From: Curtobacterium sp. GC_Cur_3
Lineage (GTDB): Bacteria; Actinomycetota; Actinomycetes; Actinomycetales; Microbacteriaceae
Assembly (NCBI RefSeq): GCF_026544205.1
Contig: NZ_JALNUI010000009.1
Coordinates: 1 to 64,000 of the forward strand
Reading direction: 5' to 3'
Length of the DNA stretch: 64,000 nt
Part shown: in pieces, positions 15,467-23,403 of the stretch
Numbering within the stretch: position 1 is the stretch's first letter
Layout: the number at the start of each line of letters is the position of its first letter
Program-made: the position numbers and the translations under genes
Notes under the pieces: generated by a model
Database searches by the model: none
What the model saw: the letters and a program-made list of their open reading frames with translations, nothing else
Told to the model about the DNA's origin: nothing

Positions 15467-15676
15467 TCAGCTCGACGTAGCCCAGACGATGCCACCGACC
15501 ACCGTCAAGACGAGAACCACGGCCGCCGCTGAAAGCCAGGGCTTCGCAGGCGGGGCCCACGTCTGCTTGCCCCACCCCTGATACCGCACAGTTTTCACGA
15601 CCCCGACCGCGGTCAAGAAAACGCCGATTACTGCTCCGACAATCAGGATGACGAGAACGGGGGCGGCGTCTGGCAT
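15467..15676 (-). CDS. Small two-helix membrane protein (copy 2)
   Basis: Paralogue of the 69-aa protein at 8114, differing at only a few positions, mostly in the second helix (AAAVVLVLTVVGG instead of GAAVVLGLTLVGG). Same leaderless start arrangement. Unknown function. Confidence 0.65.
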   Translation of the reverse strand: MPDAAPVLVILIVGAVIGVFLTAVGVVKTVRYQGWGKQTWAPPAKPWLSAAAVVLVLTVVGGIVWATSS

Positions 15677-15730
15677 GACGCGAGCCTAACCGTGCCATTC
15701 ACCTTTGGTCAGGGTTGGTAACCTGCCGGC

Positions 15731-16000
15731 ATGCTCCGTCCTCCCCGCCGACCCGCACTGTGGGAAGTGGTGCTGACCGTCGTGATGGGCACAGCCTTTC
15801 TGGCGTACGGGATCCTTACTCTTGTGCTCTCTTCCCCCGAGCATCTGGCGTACGTGTCACCGTCTTATCGATCACGTGGGCTGTCCACTCAGGGCTGGTC
15901 GATCGTCGGCGCCGTCGTCGGCGCCGCCTTTGTACTAGCCGCTGGCTGGGCAGGTTACTGGCGTCGTCATTGGCCGCACCCGGGTCCCGGCGCAGGCTAG
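15731..16000 (+). CDS. Small membrane protein (copy 2)
   Basis: Paralogue of the 89-aa protein at 8378, with conservative differences near residues 31 and 60. Two transmembrane helices. Followed within 5 bp by the 72-aa gene. Confidence 0.65.
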   Translation: MLRPPRRPALWEVVLTVVMGTAFLAYGILTLVLSSPEHLAYVSPSYRSRGLSTQGWSIVGAVVGAAFVLAAGWAGYWRRHWPHPGPGAG

Positions 16001-16004
16001 GCCC

Positions 16005-16223
16005 GTGACCCCCAACGAATCAGCCACAGCTCGAAGCCGCAGATTCATCCGCATCCTGGGCTGGGTCGCTGCTCCGGTCGGAGCCATAGCGCTGATCACG
16101 GGAATCATCGAGTCAGTGACAGGCACCGGCCTGGGCTGGCTGTCCATCATCCTCAGCGTCGTCCTCCTCGGCCTCGGTGGGCTGCTCATGTGGGTAAGCA
16201 CCGTCCCTCGGCGAAGCCGCTGA
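16005..16223 (+). CDS. Small two-helix membrane protein (72 aa)
   Basis: GTG start 4 bp after the previous stop. Two hydrophobic spans (ILGWVAAPVGAIALITGII and LSIILSVVLLGLGGLLMWV) and a basic tail RRSR. The left duplicate of the segment keeps only about 13 bases of this gene and has lost its start codon. Confidence 0.6.
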   Translation: MTPNESATARSRRFIRILGWVAAPVGAIALITGIIESVTGTGLGWLSIILSVVLLGLGGLLMWVSTVPRRSR

Positions 16224-16227
16224 TGAC

Positions 16228-16254
16228 GTCTCAGTAGCCGATCGGAGTCCGGAT
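16228..16254. repeat. Cassette palindrome 11
   Basis: GTCTCAGTAGCCGATCGG with degenerate right arm AGTCCGGAT. Confidence 0.65.
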
Positions 16255-16332
16255 AGCCGGCGGCGGGAGCGGACCAATTCATGCAGTGCTGTTCCCATTG
16301 CGTCCCGGCGGTGCTGGCCCTACCGTCGACGC

Positions 16333-16887
16333 ATGGAACCCGGCACCGTCGTGATCCTCACCGGCCCACCCGGCGCAGGCAAGTCGACGACCGCACGCTC
16401 GCTTGCCACGTCGTTCGAGCGCTCGGTTCATCTGCATTCGGATGACTTCTGGCACTACATCGTCTCGGGCGCAATCCCGCCCTACCTACCTGAATCTCAT
16501 GGCCAGAACGAGACCGTCATGGAGGTGCTTCGCAGTGCAGCGTTCGCGTACGCGGCTGGCGGGTACGTCACCTTCGTCGACGGCATCATTGGACCCTGGA
16601 TGCTCGACCACTTCTTGAATCCGCGCGATCTCGGCAGTGTGCCTGCGATGCAGTACATCGTGCTGCGGCCGTCGCGAGAAGAAACGCTCCGACGCGCGCA
16701 GAGCAGGGGCACACAGGACGCCTTGGTCAGCTCGGGCCCTGTCGTGTCGCTGTGGGACCAGTTTTCGAACCTGGGCGAGTGGGAGGGTCATGCGATCGAT
16801 ACGACGTCACACTCCCCCGCGGACACCGTGGCCGCGGTGCAATCGGCGATGACCGGTGCTAGCTACATCCTGAGCGCATCGTCCTAG
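16333..16887 (+). CDS. P-loop kinase-like protein (AAA_33)
   Basis: 184 residues. Walker A GPPGAGKSTTARSL at residues 11-24, HSDDFWHYI as the substrate-binding DD pair, lid-like LRPSREETLRRAQSRG. Related to chloramphenicol/zeta-type small-molecule kinases; substrate unknown. TACCGT, six bases, ATG 16333: leaderless. Confidence 0.8.
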   Translation: MEPGTVVILTGPPGAGKSTTARSLATSFERSVHLHSDDFWHYIVSGAIPPYLPESHGQNETVMEVLRSAAFAYAAGGYVTFVDGIIGPWMLDHFLNPRDLGSVPAMQYIVLRPSREETLRRAQSRGTQDALVSSGPVVSLWDQFSNLGEWEGHAIDTTSHSPADTVAAVQSAMTGASYILSASS

Positions 16888-16947
16888 CCAGCGCTGCGCG
16901 GTGGGCCGTGAAGCACCGCTCGCGGGTGCAAGAAGGGACCATCTAGC

Positions 16948-16974
16948 GTCTCGATAGCCGATCGGCTATCGGAC
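16948..16974. repeat. Cassette palindrome 12
   Basis: GTCTCGATAGCCGA / TCGGCTATCGGAC, nearly perfect; between convergent genes. Confidence 0.85.
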
Positions 16975-17016
16975 AGAGGGAGACAACAGCCCTCCAGCGA
17001 ACACGGTCGTATCCGC

Positions 17017-17700
17017 TTAGGCGAGAGACCAGACCGAACCGGGGGTGACGAGGGTGAAGGTCACACCGAGAGCTTCTGCGAGTGCTCCGTCCGATCGCTG
17101 GCTGTCCCCGACGACGGAGGCGGCGCTTTCGCCTGATGCGACCAACGCCTCGCGGACAGTCCGAGCGAACAGCTCGGAGTCCTTTTCCGCACCGATCTCT
17201 CCGGAAACGAAGGTGCGCGCGAAACGTCCGGCGAGGCCGGCCAGTTCGAGCTTGCGTCGCTGTAGGGGTGAAGATCCGTTCGTGGCGCACCACAGGGTGT
17301 GCCGGGCGCTGAGCGCGTCCAGAGCACCGTCGACCCACTGGTAGGGGATCACTGCGGCTTCGCGGTGCTCGCGGAAGCTCATCGCTGCCACGGTCGGGTC
17401 CTCGCTGGGGAGCAGGTCTCTCCACGTCCGCCTGTGAAACTCACTTCCACGAAGGCGAGCGTTGCGCGGTAAGGCACCGAAACAGTCGAAGTCAGTCCAG
17501 AGCGCTTCCCAGGAGCTGACGCCCGCGAGAGGGGGTAGATCGCGGAGACCGGATGCCTGCCATCGCTCGCGGACCACGTCGAGAGCATCGTGGAGTGTGA
17601 TCTGTTCGCTGGTGCCGGTGAGGGCTTCGGACAGTGTCTGATCCCGGGCTTCAACGTCCGGAATCAAGGTGTCGTCGAGATCTATCAGAATGACCGTCAC
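17017..17700 (-). CDS. HAD-superfamily hydrolase
   Basis: 227 residues. Motif I LIDLDDTLIPD, motif II CATNGSSPLQRRKLELAGL, motif III GAEKDSELF, motif IV VVGDSQRSDGALAEALG. Probable phosphatase of unknown substrate, distinct from the HAD at 9247. GTG 17700 is preceded by TACTGT plus six bases, fitting a leaderless transcript. Confidence 0.82.
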   Translation of the reverse strand: MTVILIDLDDTLIPDVEARDQTLSEALTGTSEQITLHDALDVVRERWQASGLRDLPPLAGVSSWEALWTDFDCFGALPRNARLRGSEFHRRTWRDLLPSEDPTVAAMSFREHREAAVIPYQWVDGALDALSARHTLWCATNGSSPLQRRKLELAGLAGRFARTFVSGEIGAEKDSELFARTVREALVASGESAASVVGDSQRSDGALAEALGVTFTLVTPGSVWSLA

Positions 17701-17782
17701 CCCGCGACAGTACGACGGGCCTCAGCAGGACGCGACGGTTGCGGGTTCGTCAGGATCGATCGTTTCTGACGTAGCTGATCCA

Positions 17783-18793
17783 TCAGCGAGTAGCGAGCGA
17801 ACCGCCTACAGCAGCTTCCAGCAGCGACAAGGAACGCTCCCCCGCGTCGAGGCGCACACGGGTACCGACCGGCATCGGAAGGTTCGGGCCCGCGTGCCCG
17901 ATCTCGACGTTCCCGAGCACTGGGATCTCGCGGCTACCGAGAACGTCGAGGACGATCTCGGCCAGCGTGGGTGACGACCCGCCTGGTGCCAGTCCAGCGA
18001 CGTCACGAGGTACACCGACGACCATGCCGGCGATGCGGTCGAGGATGCCCGAGTGCCGGAGGACCTGCAGGTAGGACCAGACGTACGAGGCTTCCCCGCC
18101 CATCTCTTCCCAGAACAGCACCGCTCCGTCGAACCACTCAAGTGGCACTGCGAACCGGGTGGCCTGCACCAGCGCGACACGGTTGATGACGCCTCCGATC
18201 AGCATTCCCTCGGCGCGTCCTGAGCGCCAGCACTCCCACGCGGCACTTGTCGGCAACGCCCCGATCGGATCAGGGTCGGTCAGCAAACGGAAGTAAAGGG
18301 CCTCAAGCTCGTCGCGCCGTTGCTTCGTCGCCGACATCCAGTTGCCGCCGAAGCCTGGCGTGGCCATGTCGGCGTGGAATCCGATGAGACCCGTCTGCGA
18401 GTAGAGAGCCAGGTGCAGCAACGAGAGGTCGCTGTACCCCAGGATCGGCTTCGGATCGGCACGAATCGCGTCGAGATCGACCAGATCCAGGTACCCGAAA
18501 GCCGTCTGACCGCCGTCATTCGCAACGATGGCTCGGACCTCGGGATCACGAAGGAGAGTGTTCAACTCGGCAGCGATCTGCACTGGATCGGCGGCGCTCC
18601 ACCATCTGCTGCGCCCAGCCTGCAGCAGCGGTGCACGACGCACCCGGAAGCCCATCCGCTCGAGCAGACGTTCCGTGTGCTCGACGTTCCCTTCGTACTC
18701 GGGAAGAAGCGGGGCGGACAGCGAAGCGATAACGACGAGATCCCCAGGCTGAAGCGCACGAGGACGGAGAAGTTGGCGCGCGGGTTCGGACAC
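17783..18793 (-). CDS. S66 family LD-carboxypeptidase / MccF-like (second)
   Basis: 336 residues. RALQPGDLVVIASLSAP, catalytic Ser in LGYSDLSLLH, acidic EE in AVLFWEEMGGEA and His in EIGHAGPNLP. Only distantly like the S66 protein at 14035. GTG 18793 is chosen because the longer frame to 18913 crosses palindrome 13 and because GATACT plus six bases precedes the GTG. Possible immunity to a peptidyl-nucleotide antibiotic or a murein role. Confidence 0.8.
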   Translation of the reverse strand: MSEPARQLLRPRALQPGDLVVIASLSAPLLPEYEGNVEHTERLLERMGFRVRRAPLLQAGRSRWWSAADPVQIAAELNTLLRDPEVRAIVANDGGQTAFGYLDLVDLDAIRADPKPILGYSDLSLLHLALYSQTGLIGFHADMATPGFGGNWMSATKQRRDELEALYFRLLTDPDPIGALPTSAAWECWRSGRAEGMLIGGVINRVALVQATRFAVPLEWFDGAVLFWEEMGGEASYVWSYLQVLRHSGILDRIAGMVVGVPRDVAGLAPGGSSPTLAEIVLDVLGSREIPVLGNVEIGHAGPNLPMPVGTRVRLDAGERSLSLLEAAVGGSLATR

Positions 18794-18876
18794 CGTACGA
18801 GTATCCGCCGCCAGCGCCGCAGGCGTCGAAGCAGGATCGGGACGGGTGCGGATGCGTCGTGGCCCCCTGTCACCTC

Positions 18877-18903
18877 GTCTCGGTAGCCGATCGGTCTTCG
18901 GGC
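18877..18903. repeat. Cassette palindrome 13
   Basis: GTCTCGGTAGCCGATCGG with right arm TCTTCGGGC. Confidence 0.75.
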
Positions 18904-18984
18904 GTTGAGACACTGGATGTGTGGCGGAGTTAATTTACGGATCATCGTGCCTGGCGGGTGATGGTTCAGGTCATGATGGTTGTC

Positions 18985-20415
18985 ATGGTCGATCTCGAAG
19001 TGCTGGTACGTGCAGAAGTTTCCCGCTTCGTGACGACGACGGATGTCCCGGGTGTGGCGGTCGCGGTCGCAGCAGGCGGATTGATCGTTGACGCGGCCCA
19101 TGGTGTCCTTAATGTTGACACGCAGCATCCCGTCGATAAGAAGACACTCTTCCCGGTTCAGTCGATCACGAAGGTGTTCACCGCCACTTTGGTCATGCAG
19201 CTCGTCGATGCCGGGCTCATCAGGCTCGCAGCGCCGGTGCAGGAGTACCTGCCTGAGTTCCACACGCAGGACCTCGAGGCGAGTCCAGAGATCACGGTTG
19301 AACACCTTCTGACCCATACGGGTGGGTTCGAGGGTGATCTGTGGGAGCCGACGACAAGTAACTCGGATGCGCTCGACCGGTTCGTGCGCGACTTGGTTGC
19401 CAACGCCGAGCAGTACAACAAACCGGGAGCCGTGTTCTCGTATTGCAGTGCAGGCTTCGGAGTTCTCGGCAGGCTGGTCGAGGTCGTGTGCGGTATGACC
19501 TACGAGGAGGCGCTGAGGACGTGCCTGCTCGTGCCCCTCGGCGTCGAGCGGGTGGCGTTCTCGGCCAGTCAAGCGCTGGCGTTCGCGACGGCGATTGGTC
19601 ACGTCCGCGCGGACCCCTCCAGCCCGTTGGCCCCCACTCATGAGTGGGCACTCATGCCTCCGTCGAACCCTGCCGCGGGGAACCAGCTCGCGATGAACGC
19701 TCGCGGGCTCTTGGCCCTCGGGAAGATGTTCCTGGCCGAGGGTATCGCTTCAAGTGGCGAACGGCTCCTTAGCCAAGCTTCTGCCACGCAGATGCTCCAG
19801 CCGTACATCAATCACCGCAGCCAAACGGGTACCGAGTCATGGCAGGGGCTCGGCTGGCGTCTCCCCAGACCGGGCCTCGCCGAACATGGTGGTGGCGCCC
19901 CCGGTATCGCGGCGCTCTTGACGATTGCTCCTGACCGAGACGTCGCCGTGGTCGTTCTGACGAACAGTGACGCGGGCGGAGCATTGGCCGGCCAACTGTC
20001 CAATGCGCTTCTCTTCGATCTGGCCGGCATTCAACCGGAACCGGCTCCAGCCGTTCCAGCATCCGATCGGCTGGTGTCTGACGCTGCACCGTATCTCGGC
20101 GTGTATGCGAACCGGCAAACGCAGTTCGACGTGAGCAGTGGGAGCGACGGGCGGCTTTGGTTGACCGAGCAGCCATTGAACGAAGCAGCAGCGATGAACC
20201 AAATCGTGGGGACTGAGGTCTGGGCTGCCAGGAACGAGATCCGCCCAAACGGCGACGGCACTTTCTCCGTGGTTACTGGGACGCAGGCCACCCGGTTGGT
20301 GTCGTTCCTTGACCCAGCTCCAGACGGCGCGTTCCGGCTCTTTGCAGGGGAACGCGTTGCGTTGCGGCGGAAGGTTCCCCCGACATCGCCGTCTTGGGTT
20401 GGCGGGAACGCCTAA
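18985..20415 (+). CDS. Serine hydrolase (class C beta-lactamase / esterase family)
   Basis: About 476 residues. Ser-x-x-Lys as SITK in FPVQSITKVFTA, YCSAGFGVLG at the Tyr-x-Asn position (Tyr-Cys-Ser here), and HGGGAPG as the third motif. The C-terminal ~130 residues are a beta-rich lipocalin-like extension found in penicillin-binding-protein-related esterases. No signal peptide is evident. Several starts are possible (18958, 18961, 18973, 18985); 18985 has a -10-like CATGAT seven bases upstream. Confidence 0.82.
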   Translation: MVDLEVLVRAEVSRFVTTTDVPGVAVAVAAGGLIVDAAHGVLNVDTQHPVDKKTLFPVQSITKVFTATLVMQLVDAGLIRLAAPVQEYLPEFHTQDLEASPEITVEHLLTHTGGFEGDLWEPTTSNSDALDRFVRDLVANAEQYNKPGAVFSYCSAGFGVLGRLVEVVCGMTYEEALRTCLLVPLGVERVAFSASQALAFATAIGHVRADPSSPLAPTHEWALMPPSNPAAGNQLAMNARGLLALGKMFLAEGIASSGERLLSQASATQMLQPYINHRSQTGTESWQGLGWRLPRPGLAEHGGGAPGIAALLTIAPDRDVAVVVLTNSDAGGALAGQLSNALLFDLAGIQPEPAPAVPASDRLVSDAAPYLGVYANRQTQFDVSSGSDGRLWLTEQPLNEAAAMNQIVGTEVWAARNEIRPNGDGTFSVVTGTQATRLVSFLDPAPDGAFRLFAGERVALRRKVPPTSPSWVGGNA

Positions 20416-20416
20416 C

Positions 20417-20442
20417 ACGCTGCTGACCGCGGCCAGCAGCGT
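20417..20442 (+). terminator. Hairpin after beta-lactamase-like gene
   Basis: CGCTGCTG and CAGCAGCG pair around an 8-nt loop two bases after the stop codon; it abuts palindrome 14. Confidence 0.55.
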
Positions 20443-20466
20443 TCGTTAGCCGATCGACCAACGGAC
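20441..20466. repeat. Cassette palindrome 14
   Basis: GTTCGTTAGCCGATCG and ACCAACGGAC. Confidence 0.7.
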
Positions 20467-20469
20467 GAG

Positions 20470-21201
20470 CTAGAGCCCCGCTGCCTCTTCTTCAGCGACT
20501 GACCCGACAAGCTCGGCGATCTTGACAACGATGTCCCGCATTGGTTCCTCCGCCGTGCTGAAGCCTCCACGGGAGGCGAGCGTGGGGCTGACCTGGTCGA
20601 GCTCCTCGAACGTCACGCCATGCATAACCGGAACGAGAAGGCTGCGGCGGAGCAAGGCGCTCAGCTCGTTGCTCGCTACGCTCCGATCGGTCCGCAGCTT
20701 CTCGAGCATCGCGGGCGTCACGAGCACGATTCCCATGCGCGAGCTCACGAGACCTCTGTCGATGGCAACTCGCATGTCAGTACCGGGTCGAAGGCTTACC
20801 TCGCTAAACCAGACTGATACGTCCTCGTCGAGGAGCATGTCGTACACGTCTTTCGCATCAGCTTGACGGTCCGGCCACGCGTGGCACAGAAACACGTCCT
20901 GCTCCTGTGTGCGCACGACGACTGCCTCGCGCACCGATCCAAGATCTCGCACCTGCTGTGCAGTGTATGAAGCCGTCGACCCCTTCGGCTGCCACGAGGG
21001 CCGTGCGCTACGCGCGCCGGCACCCGTGCTTCCGCCGCTAGTCAGGCTTTCGCTCCTGCGCACCGGAGCACTTGGCGATGAGTACGAGGGATAGGACCGC
21101 GGAGCGGAGTATCCATACCCGCCGCTCCGTCCGTGGACTGGGCAGGCCGCGGCCCCGCTTGCGGTGTGATGACCTCGAGAAGGCGCAGTGCAGTAGGACA
21201 T
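20470..21201 (-). CDS. TIR-domain protein with Cys/His-containing N-terminus
   Basis: 243 residues. The TIR domain runs from about residue 95: DVFLCHAWPDRQADAKDVYD, then VSVWFSEVSLRPGTDM (BB-loop region), MGIVLVTPAML and the conserved glutamate in ASNELSALL that acts in NAD cleavage. The N-terminal ~90 residues are low-complexity Ser/Tyr/Gly-rich with a CPVHGRSGGYG stretch. Bacterial TIR proteins are often NADase effectors of anti-phage systems or toxins; no partner gene is adjacent, so a single-gene role is inferred. Confidence 0.8.
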   Translation of the reverse strand: MSYCTAPSRGHHTASGAAACPVHGRSGGYGYSAPRSYPSYSSPSAPVRRSESLTSGGSTGAGARSARPSWQPKGSTASYTAQQVRDLGSVREAVVVRTQEQDVFLCHAWPDRQADAKDVYDMLLDEDVSVWFSEVSLRPGTDMRVAIDRGLVSSRMGIVLVTPAMLEKLRTDRSVASNELSALLRRSLLVPVMHGVTFEELDQVSPTLASRGGFSTAEEPMRDIVVKIAELVGSVAEEEAAGL

Positions 21202-21270
21202 AGGTCAGACGGTAATAGTGACCACCGACATGAGCAATGGTCTGGTTCCCCTTAGGAACGAGCGGTGCCC

Positions 21271-21299
21271 GCGTTTAATGGCCGATCGGCGGCCGGGGC
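21271..21299. repeat. Cassette palindrome 15
   Basis: GCGTTTAATGGCCGATCGG followed by CGGCCGGGGC; a diverged copy between the TIR gene start and the recombinase end. Confidence 0.6.
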
Positions 21300-21309
21300 G
21301 TGAGACGTC

Positions 21310-21879
21310 TTACTTCGGATCAGCTCGATGCACCGCGCGGTAGACAGTGGCTCGTCCCACACCGAAGAGCTCGGCGAGGTCGCTAGTGGTATGGCTGCCG
21401 GCACGGTGCAGCTCGACCAGGTGCTTCTCCTGCGCCTTGTTGAGCTTGGGCTTGCCGCCGCGCAGCTTCCCGGCAGCCTTGGCGGTCGCCATCCCCTCAC
21501 GGGTGCGGGCCCGGATAAGATCCGCTTCAAACTCGGCAACCATCCCGAGGACGTTGAACAGAAGCCGGCCCACGGGGTCCGTCGGGTCGTAGACCGCTCC
21601 CCCGAGGTTGAGTGCAACGCCCTTCTTGGTGAGTTCGTCGGCGATGTCAGTGGCGTCTCGGAGAGAACGAGCGAGGCGGTCGAGTTTCGTAACCACGAGA
21701 GTGTCGCCCGCGCGGACCGCTGCGAGGGCGGTGCGGAGGCCAGGACGTTCACGCGACGTTCCCGACATGCCGTGGTCGACGTGCACGTTCAGATCCTCGA
21801 CACCAAGAGCGTGCAGGCCGTCCCGCTGTGCCGCGAGATCCTGCCCCGAGGTCGAGACGCGGGCATATCCGATCAGCAT
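21310..21879 (-). CDS. Resident serine recombinase (resolvase/invertase)
   Basis: 189 residues. Catalytic Ser in IGYARVSTSGQDLAAQRDGL (Ser9), VVTKLDRLARSLRD with active-site arginines, AEFEADLIRARTREGMATAKA helix E, then a C-terminal helix-turn-helix (TSDLAELFGVGRATVYRAV). Typical length for Tn3-type resolvases and Hin-type invertases. Start ATG 21879. An imperfect palindrome directly upstream is the likely operator and part of its res site, which is interrupted by the transposon at 21942. Confidence 0.85.
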   Translation of the reverse strand: MLIGYARVSTSGQDLAAQRDGLHALGVEDLNVHVDHGMSGTSRERPGLRTALAAVRAGDTLVVTKLDRLARSLRDATDIADELTKKGVALNLGGAVYDPTDPVGRLLFNVLGMVAEFEADLIRARTREGMATAKAAGKLRGGKPKLNKAQEKHLVELHRAGSHTTSDLAELFGVGRATVYRAVHRADPK

Positions 21880-21882
21880 GAT

Positions 21883-21941
21883 GCTGACTGTACTGTCAGC
21901 CGTACCCTTACCGGGCATTTTTGCGGGACAGTCTGTTGAGA
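21883..21941 (-). promoter_or_regulatory. Probable res/operator region of the resident recombinase (left part)
   Basis: GCTGACTGTACTGTCAGC (21883-21900) is self-complementary at 8 of 9 pairs, a few bases upstream of the recombinase start. A related GACAGTCT lies at 21927-21934. The remainder of the site would be at 31992 onward, beyond the inserted transposon. Confidence 0.5.
21935..21941. repeat. Target-site duplication, left
   Basis: GTTGAGA, repeated directly at 31992-31998, exactly outside the transposon ends. Confidence 0.85.
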
Positions 21942-21979
21942 TGTGGGCAGCTTCGCTCCGTGTCGTCGGAATCGCTTCC
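21942..21979 (+). repeat. Transposon left inverted repeat
   Basis: Begins TGTGGGCAGCTTCGCTCC and continues with GTGTCGTCG; see the right end at 31954-31991. Confidence 0.85.
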
Positions 21980-22037
21980 TTCGGTGTCGGGACGTCGCGG
22001 GTGCGCGAGACGGCCCGCGTGACTTGGGGTTCGGGTG

Positions 22038-22156
22038 CATAATGGTGGTGTCTTCGGACCCGGTAGTGGGGCTTGCCGGACCCAACCTCGACAGTTGTCG
22101 ACAACAGTCCCTATCTCAGCTGGTCGCGCTTCTGCGCGCCTGAGGTAGGGAGTGTC
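22038..22156 (+). promoter_or_regulatory. Promoter and switch-like leader of the fluoride operon
   Basis: A -10-like CATAAT lies at 22038-22043. The leader then forms hairpin 1 (22060-22065 with 22074-22079, 8-nt loop GTGGGGCT), hairpin 2 (TCGAC/GTCGA, 22088-22101) and a 3' strand AGTCCC (22106-22111) that can pair with GGGCT of loop 1. The same 3' strand is the left arm of a 12-bp hairpin (22108-22119 with 22140-22151) that buries the GGGAG ribosome-binding site of the first gene. This is the geometry of a fluoride (crcB-motif) riboswitch with a translational expression platform, but the conserved UGAU of that class is not seen. Confidence 0.5.
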
Positions 22157-22663
22157 ATGACAGCACCAATCGGTTCCGGACCGGTCGTCGTCGGCGTCCT
22201 GCCCGGCCTCGCTCCGGGGGTCATCGAGGTTGCGTCGTCTATCGCGCGGCGCTTCGGTACGACGCTGGTGTGCGTCAGCGTGGATGCATCGCTCTTCGAT
22301 GCCGGTACGCGCTCGGACGGGTCGGTGATGGTGGAACCGATCGACCCTGACACCGCTGACACGACACCGCAGGGCTTGTCGGACAGTGACAAGGCGGCAG
22401 TACGTGCTGCCGCAACGACCTACGGCGTCGACGTCACGTTCGTCCCGGGTGTCGGGGATCCGAGCCGGGCACTGTCGCAGGTGGCCGAAGACCGCGACGC
22501 GGCGATGCTGGTCGTCGGGGCCAGGACGGGAGCGGGTCGAATCGCGGAGTTCTTCACGGGGTCGGTCGCGGTACGGCTGACCCATCAGCAGCACCGTTCA
22601 GTGCTCGTAGTGCCCGTTGATCCGGTCGGGTTCGATGCCCCACTGCCGTGGGACACCCCGTGA
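22157..22663 (+). CDS. Universal stress protein family protein
   Basis: 168 residues. Starts VVVGVLPGLAPGVIEVASSIA and ends with the UspA-type nucleotide loop VVGARTGAGRIAEFFTGSVAVRLTHQQHRSVLVVP (G-2x-G-9x-G-S/T pattern). First gene of the fluoride operon; its GGGAG is in the leader hairpin. USP genes recur in fluoride-resistance clusters though their exact role is not settled. Overlaps the next gene as GTGA. Confidence 0.8.
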   Translation: MTAPIGSGPVVVGVLPGLAPGVIEVASSIARRFGTTLVCVSVDASLFDAGTRSDGSVMVEPIDPDTADTTPQGLSDSDKAAVRAAATTYGVDVTFVPGVGDPSRALSQVAEDRDAAMLVVGARTGAGRIAEFFTGSVAVRLTHQQHRSVLVVPVDPVGFDAPLPWDTP

Positions 22664-23403
22664 CCGGCCAGCTTGTTCTGCTCCGCCACGGACAGAGCAC
22701 TGCGAACGCTGCCGGTACCTTCACCGGCTTGCGAGACGTCGCGCTGACCGAACAGGGCAGCGCCGAAGCGAATCGGGCTGGGTTGCTACTTCTGCATGCC
22801 GGCATCCGACCGGACCTCGTGCTCACGTCGACGCTCGAGCGGGCGCTCCATACGGCGGAGCTCGTCACCGACGTCCTCGGACGTGATGCGCCGATCGAGT
22901 CGACGTGGCGGTTGAACGAGCGGAACTACGGCGCCCTCACCGGCATGTCCAAGCAGAATGCGCAAGCGGCGTTGGGGGCGGAGCAGTTCTTCGCTGTTCG
23001 TCGGACCCGCACGGGACGGCCACCACGCATGTCGATCCGCGCGTGGCTGGCGCTCCGGCGGACGCCGGCGCTTCGTGGACTGCCGTGGGCGGCACTTCGT
23101 CGAACCGAAACACTCTCCGACGTCATCCGCCGGGTCCAACCCGTCCTGTCGCACAGCATCACCCCGGCACTCCGCGACGGGCAGACAGTGCTCGTCGTCG
23201 CGCACGGCAACTCACTGCGGGCACTGTGTGCCTGCATGGACGGCCTAACTGACGGTGAGCTCGCGGACCTGAACCTCCCCACGGGCGAACCCCTGATCTA
23301 CCGGTTCGACGGCGACGGTGGGTTCTGTCCGCGGGGTGGGGAGTACCTGCATCCGGCAGCACGAGCAGCAGCGGCAGCGGTCGCTGCGGAAGGTGGAACA
23401 TGA
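22660..23403 (+). CDS. gpmA: 2,3-bisphosphoglycerate-dependent phosphoglycerate mutase-like
   Basis: 247 residues. Histidine-phosphatase fold with LVLLRHGQSTANAAGTFTG (phospho-His), NERNYGALTGMSKQNA and VVAHGNSLRALCACM, all signatures of dPGM. It interconverts 3- and 2-phosphoglycerate, just upstream of enolase, the glycolytic enzyme that fluoride inhibits. GTG 22660 overlaps the USP stop; the stop overlaps the crcB start as ATGA. Confidence 0.85.
   Translation: MTGQLVLLRHGQSTANAAGTFTGLRDVALTEQGSAEANRAGLLLLHAGIRPDLVLTSTLERALHTAELVTDVLGRDAPIESTWRLNERNYGALTGMSKQNAQAALGAEQFFAVRRTRTGRPPRMSIRAWLALRRTPALRGLPWAALRRTETLSDVIRRVQPVLSHSITPALRDGQTVLVVAHGNSLRALCACMDGLTDGELADLNLPTGEPLIYRFDGDGGFCPRGGEYLHPAARAAAAAVAAEGGT

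Larger units (their letters stand above)
15431..16015. repeat. Duplicated segment, right copy
   Basis: Matches 8078-8661 at a constant offset of 7,353 bp until a one-base indel at the start of the third gene. In this copy the third gene (16005-16223) is intact. Confidence 0.9.

Noticed and set aside
8665-16974. Palindromes as ordinary bidirectional terminators
   Set aside because: They also lie between divergent start sites and mark a duplication breakpoint, and lack T-runs; termination may still be a secondary effect.
8665-21299. Classical integron with attC sites
   Set aside because: The sites are short simple palindromes without the R and L box pattern, no intI-like tyrosine recombinase is present, and gene orientation is mixed.
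22050-22156. Canonical fluoride riboswitch call
   Set aside because: The overall fold fits but the strongly conserved 3' UGAU element is absent, so it is reported only as a candidate.
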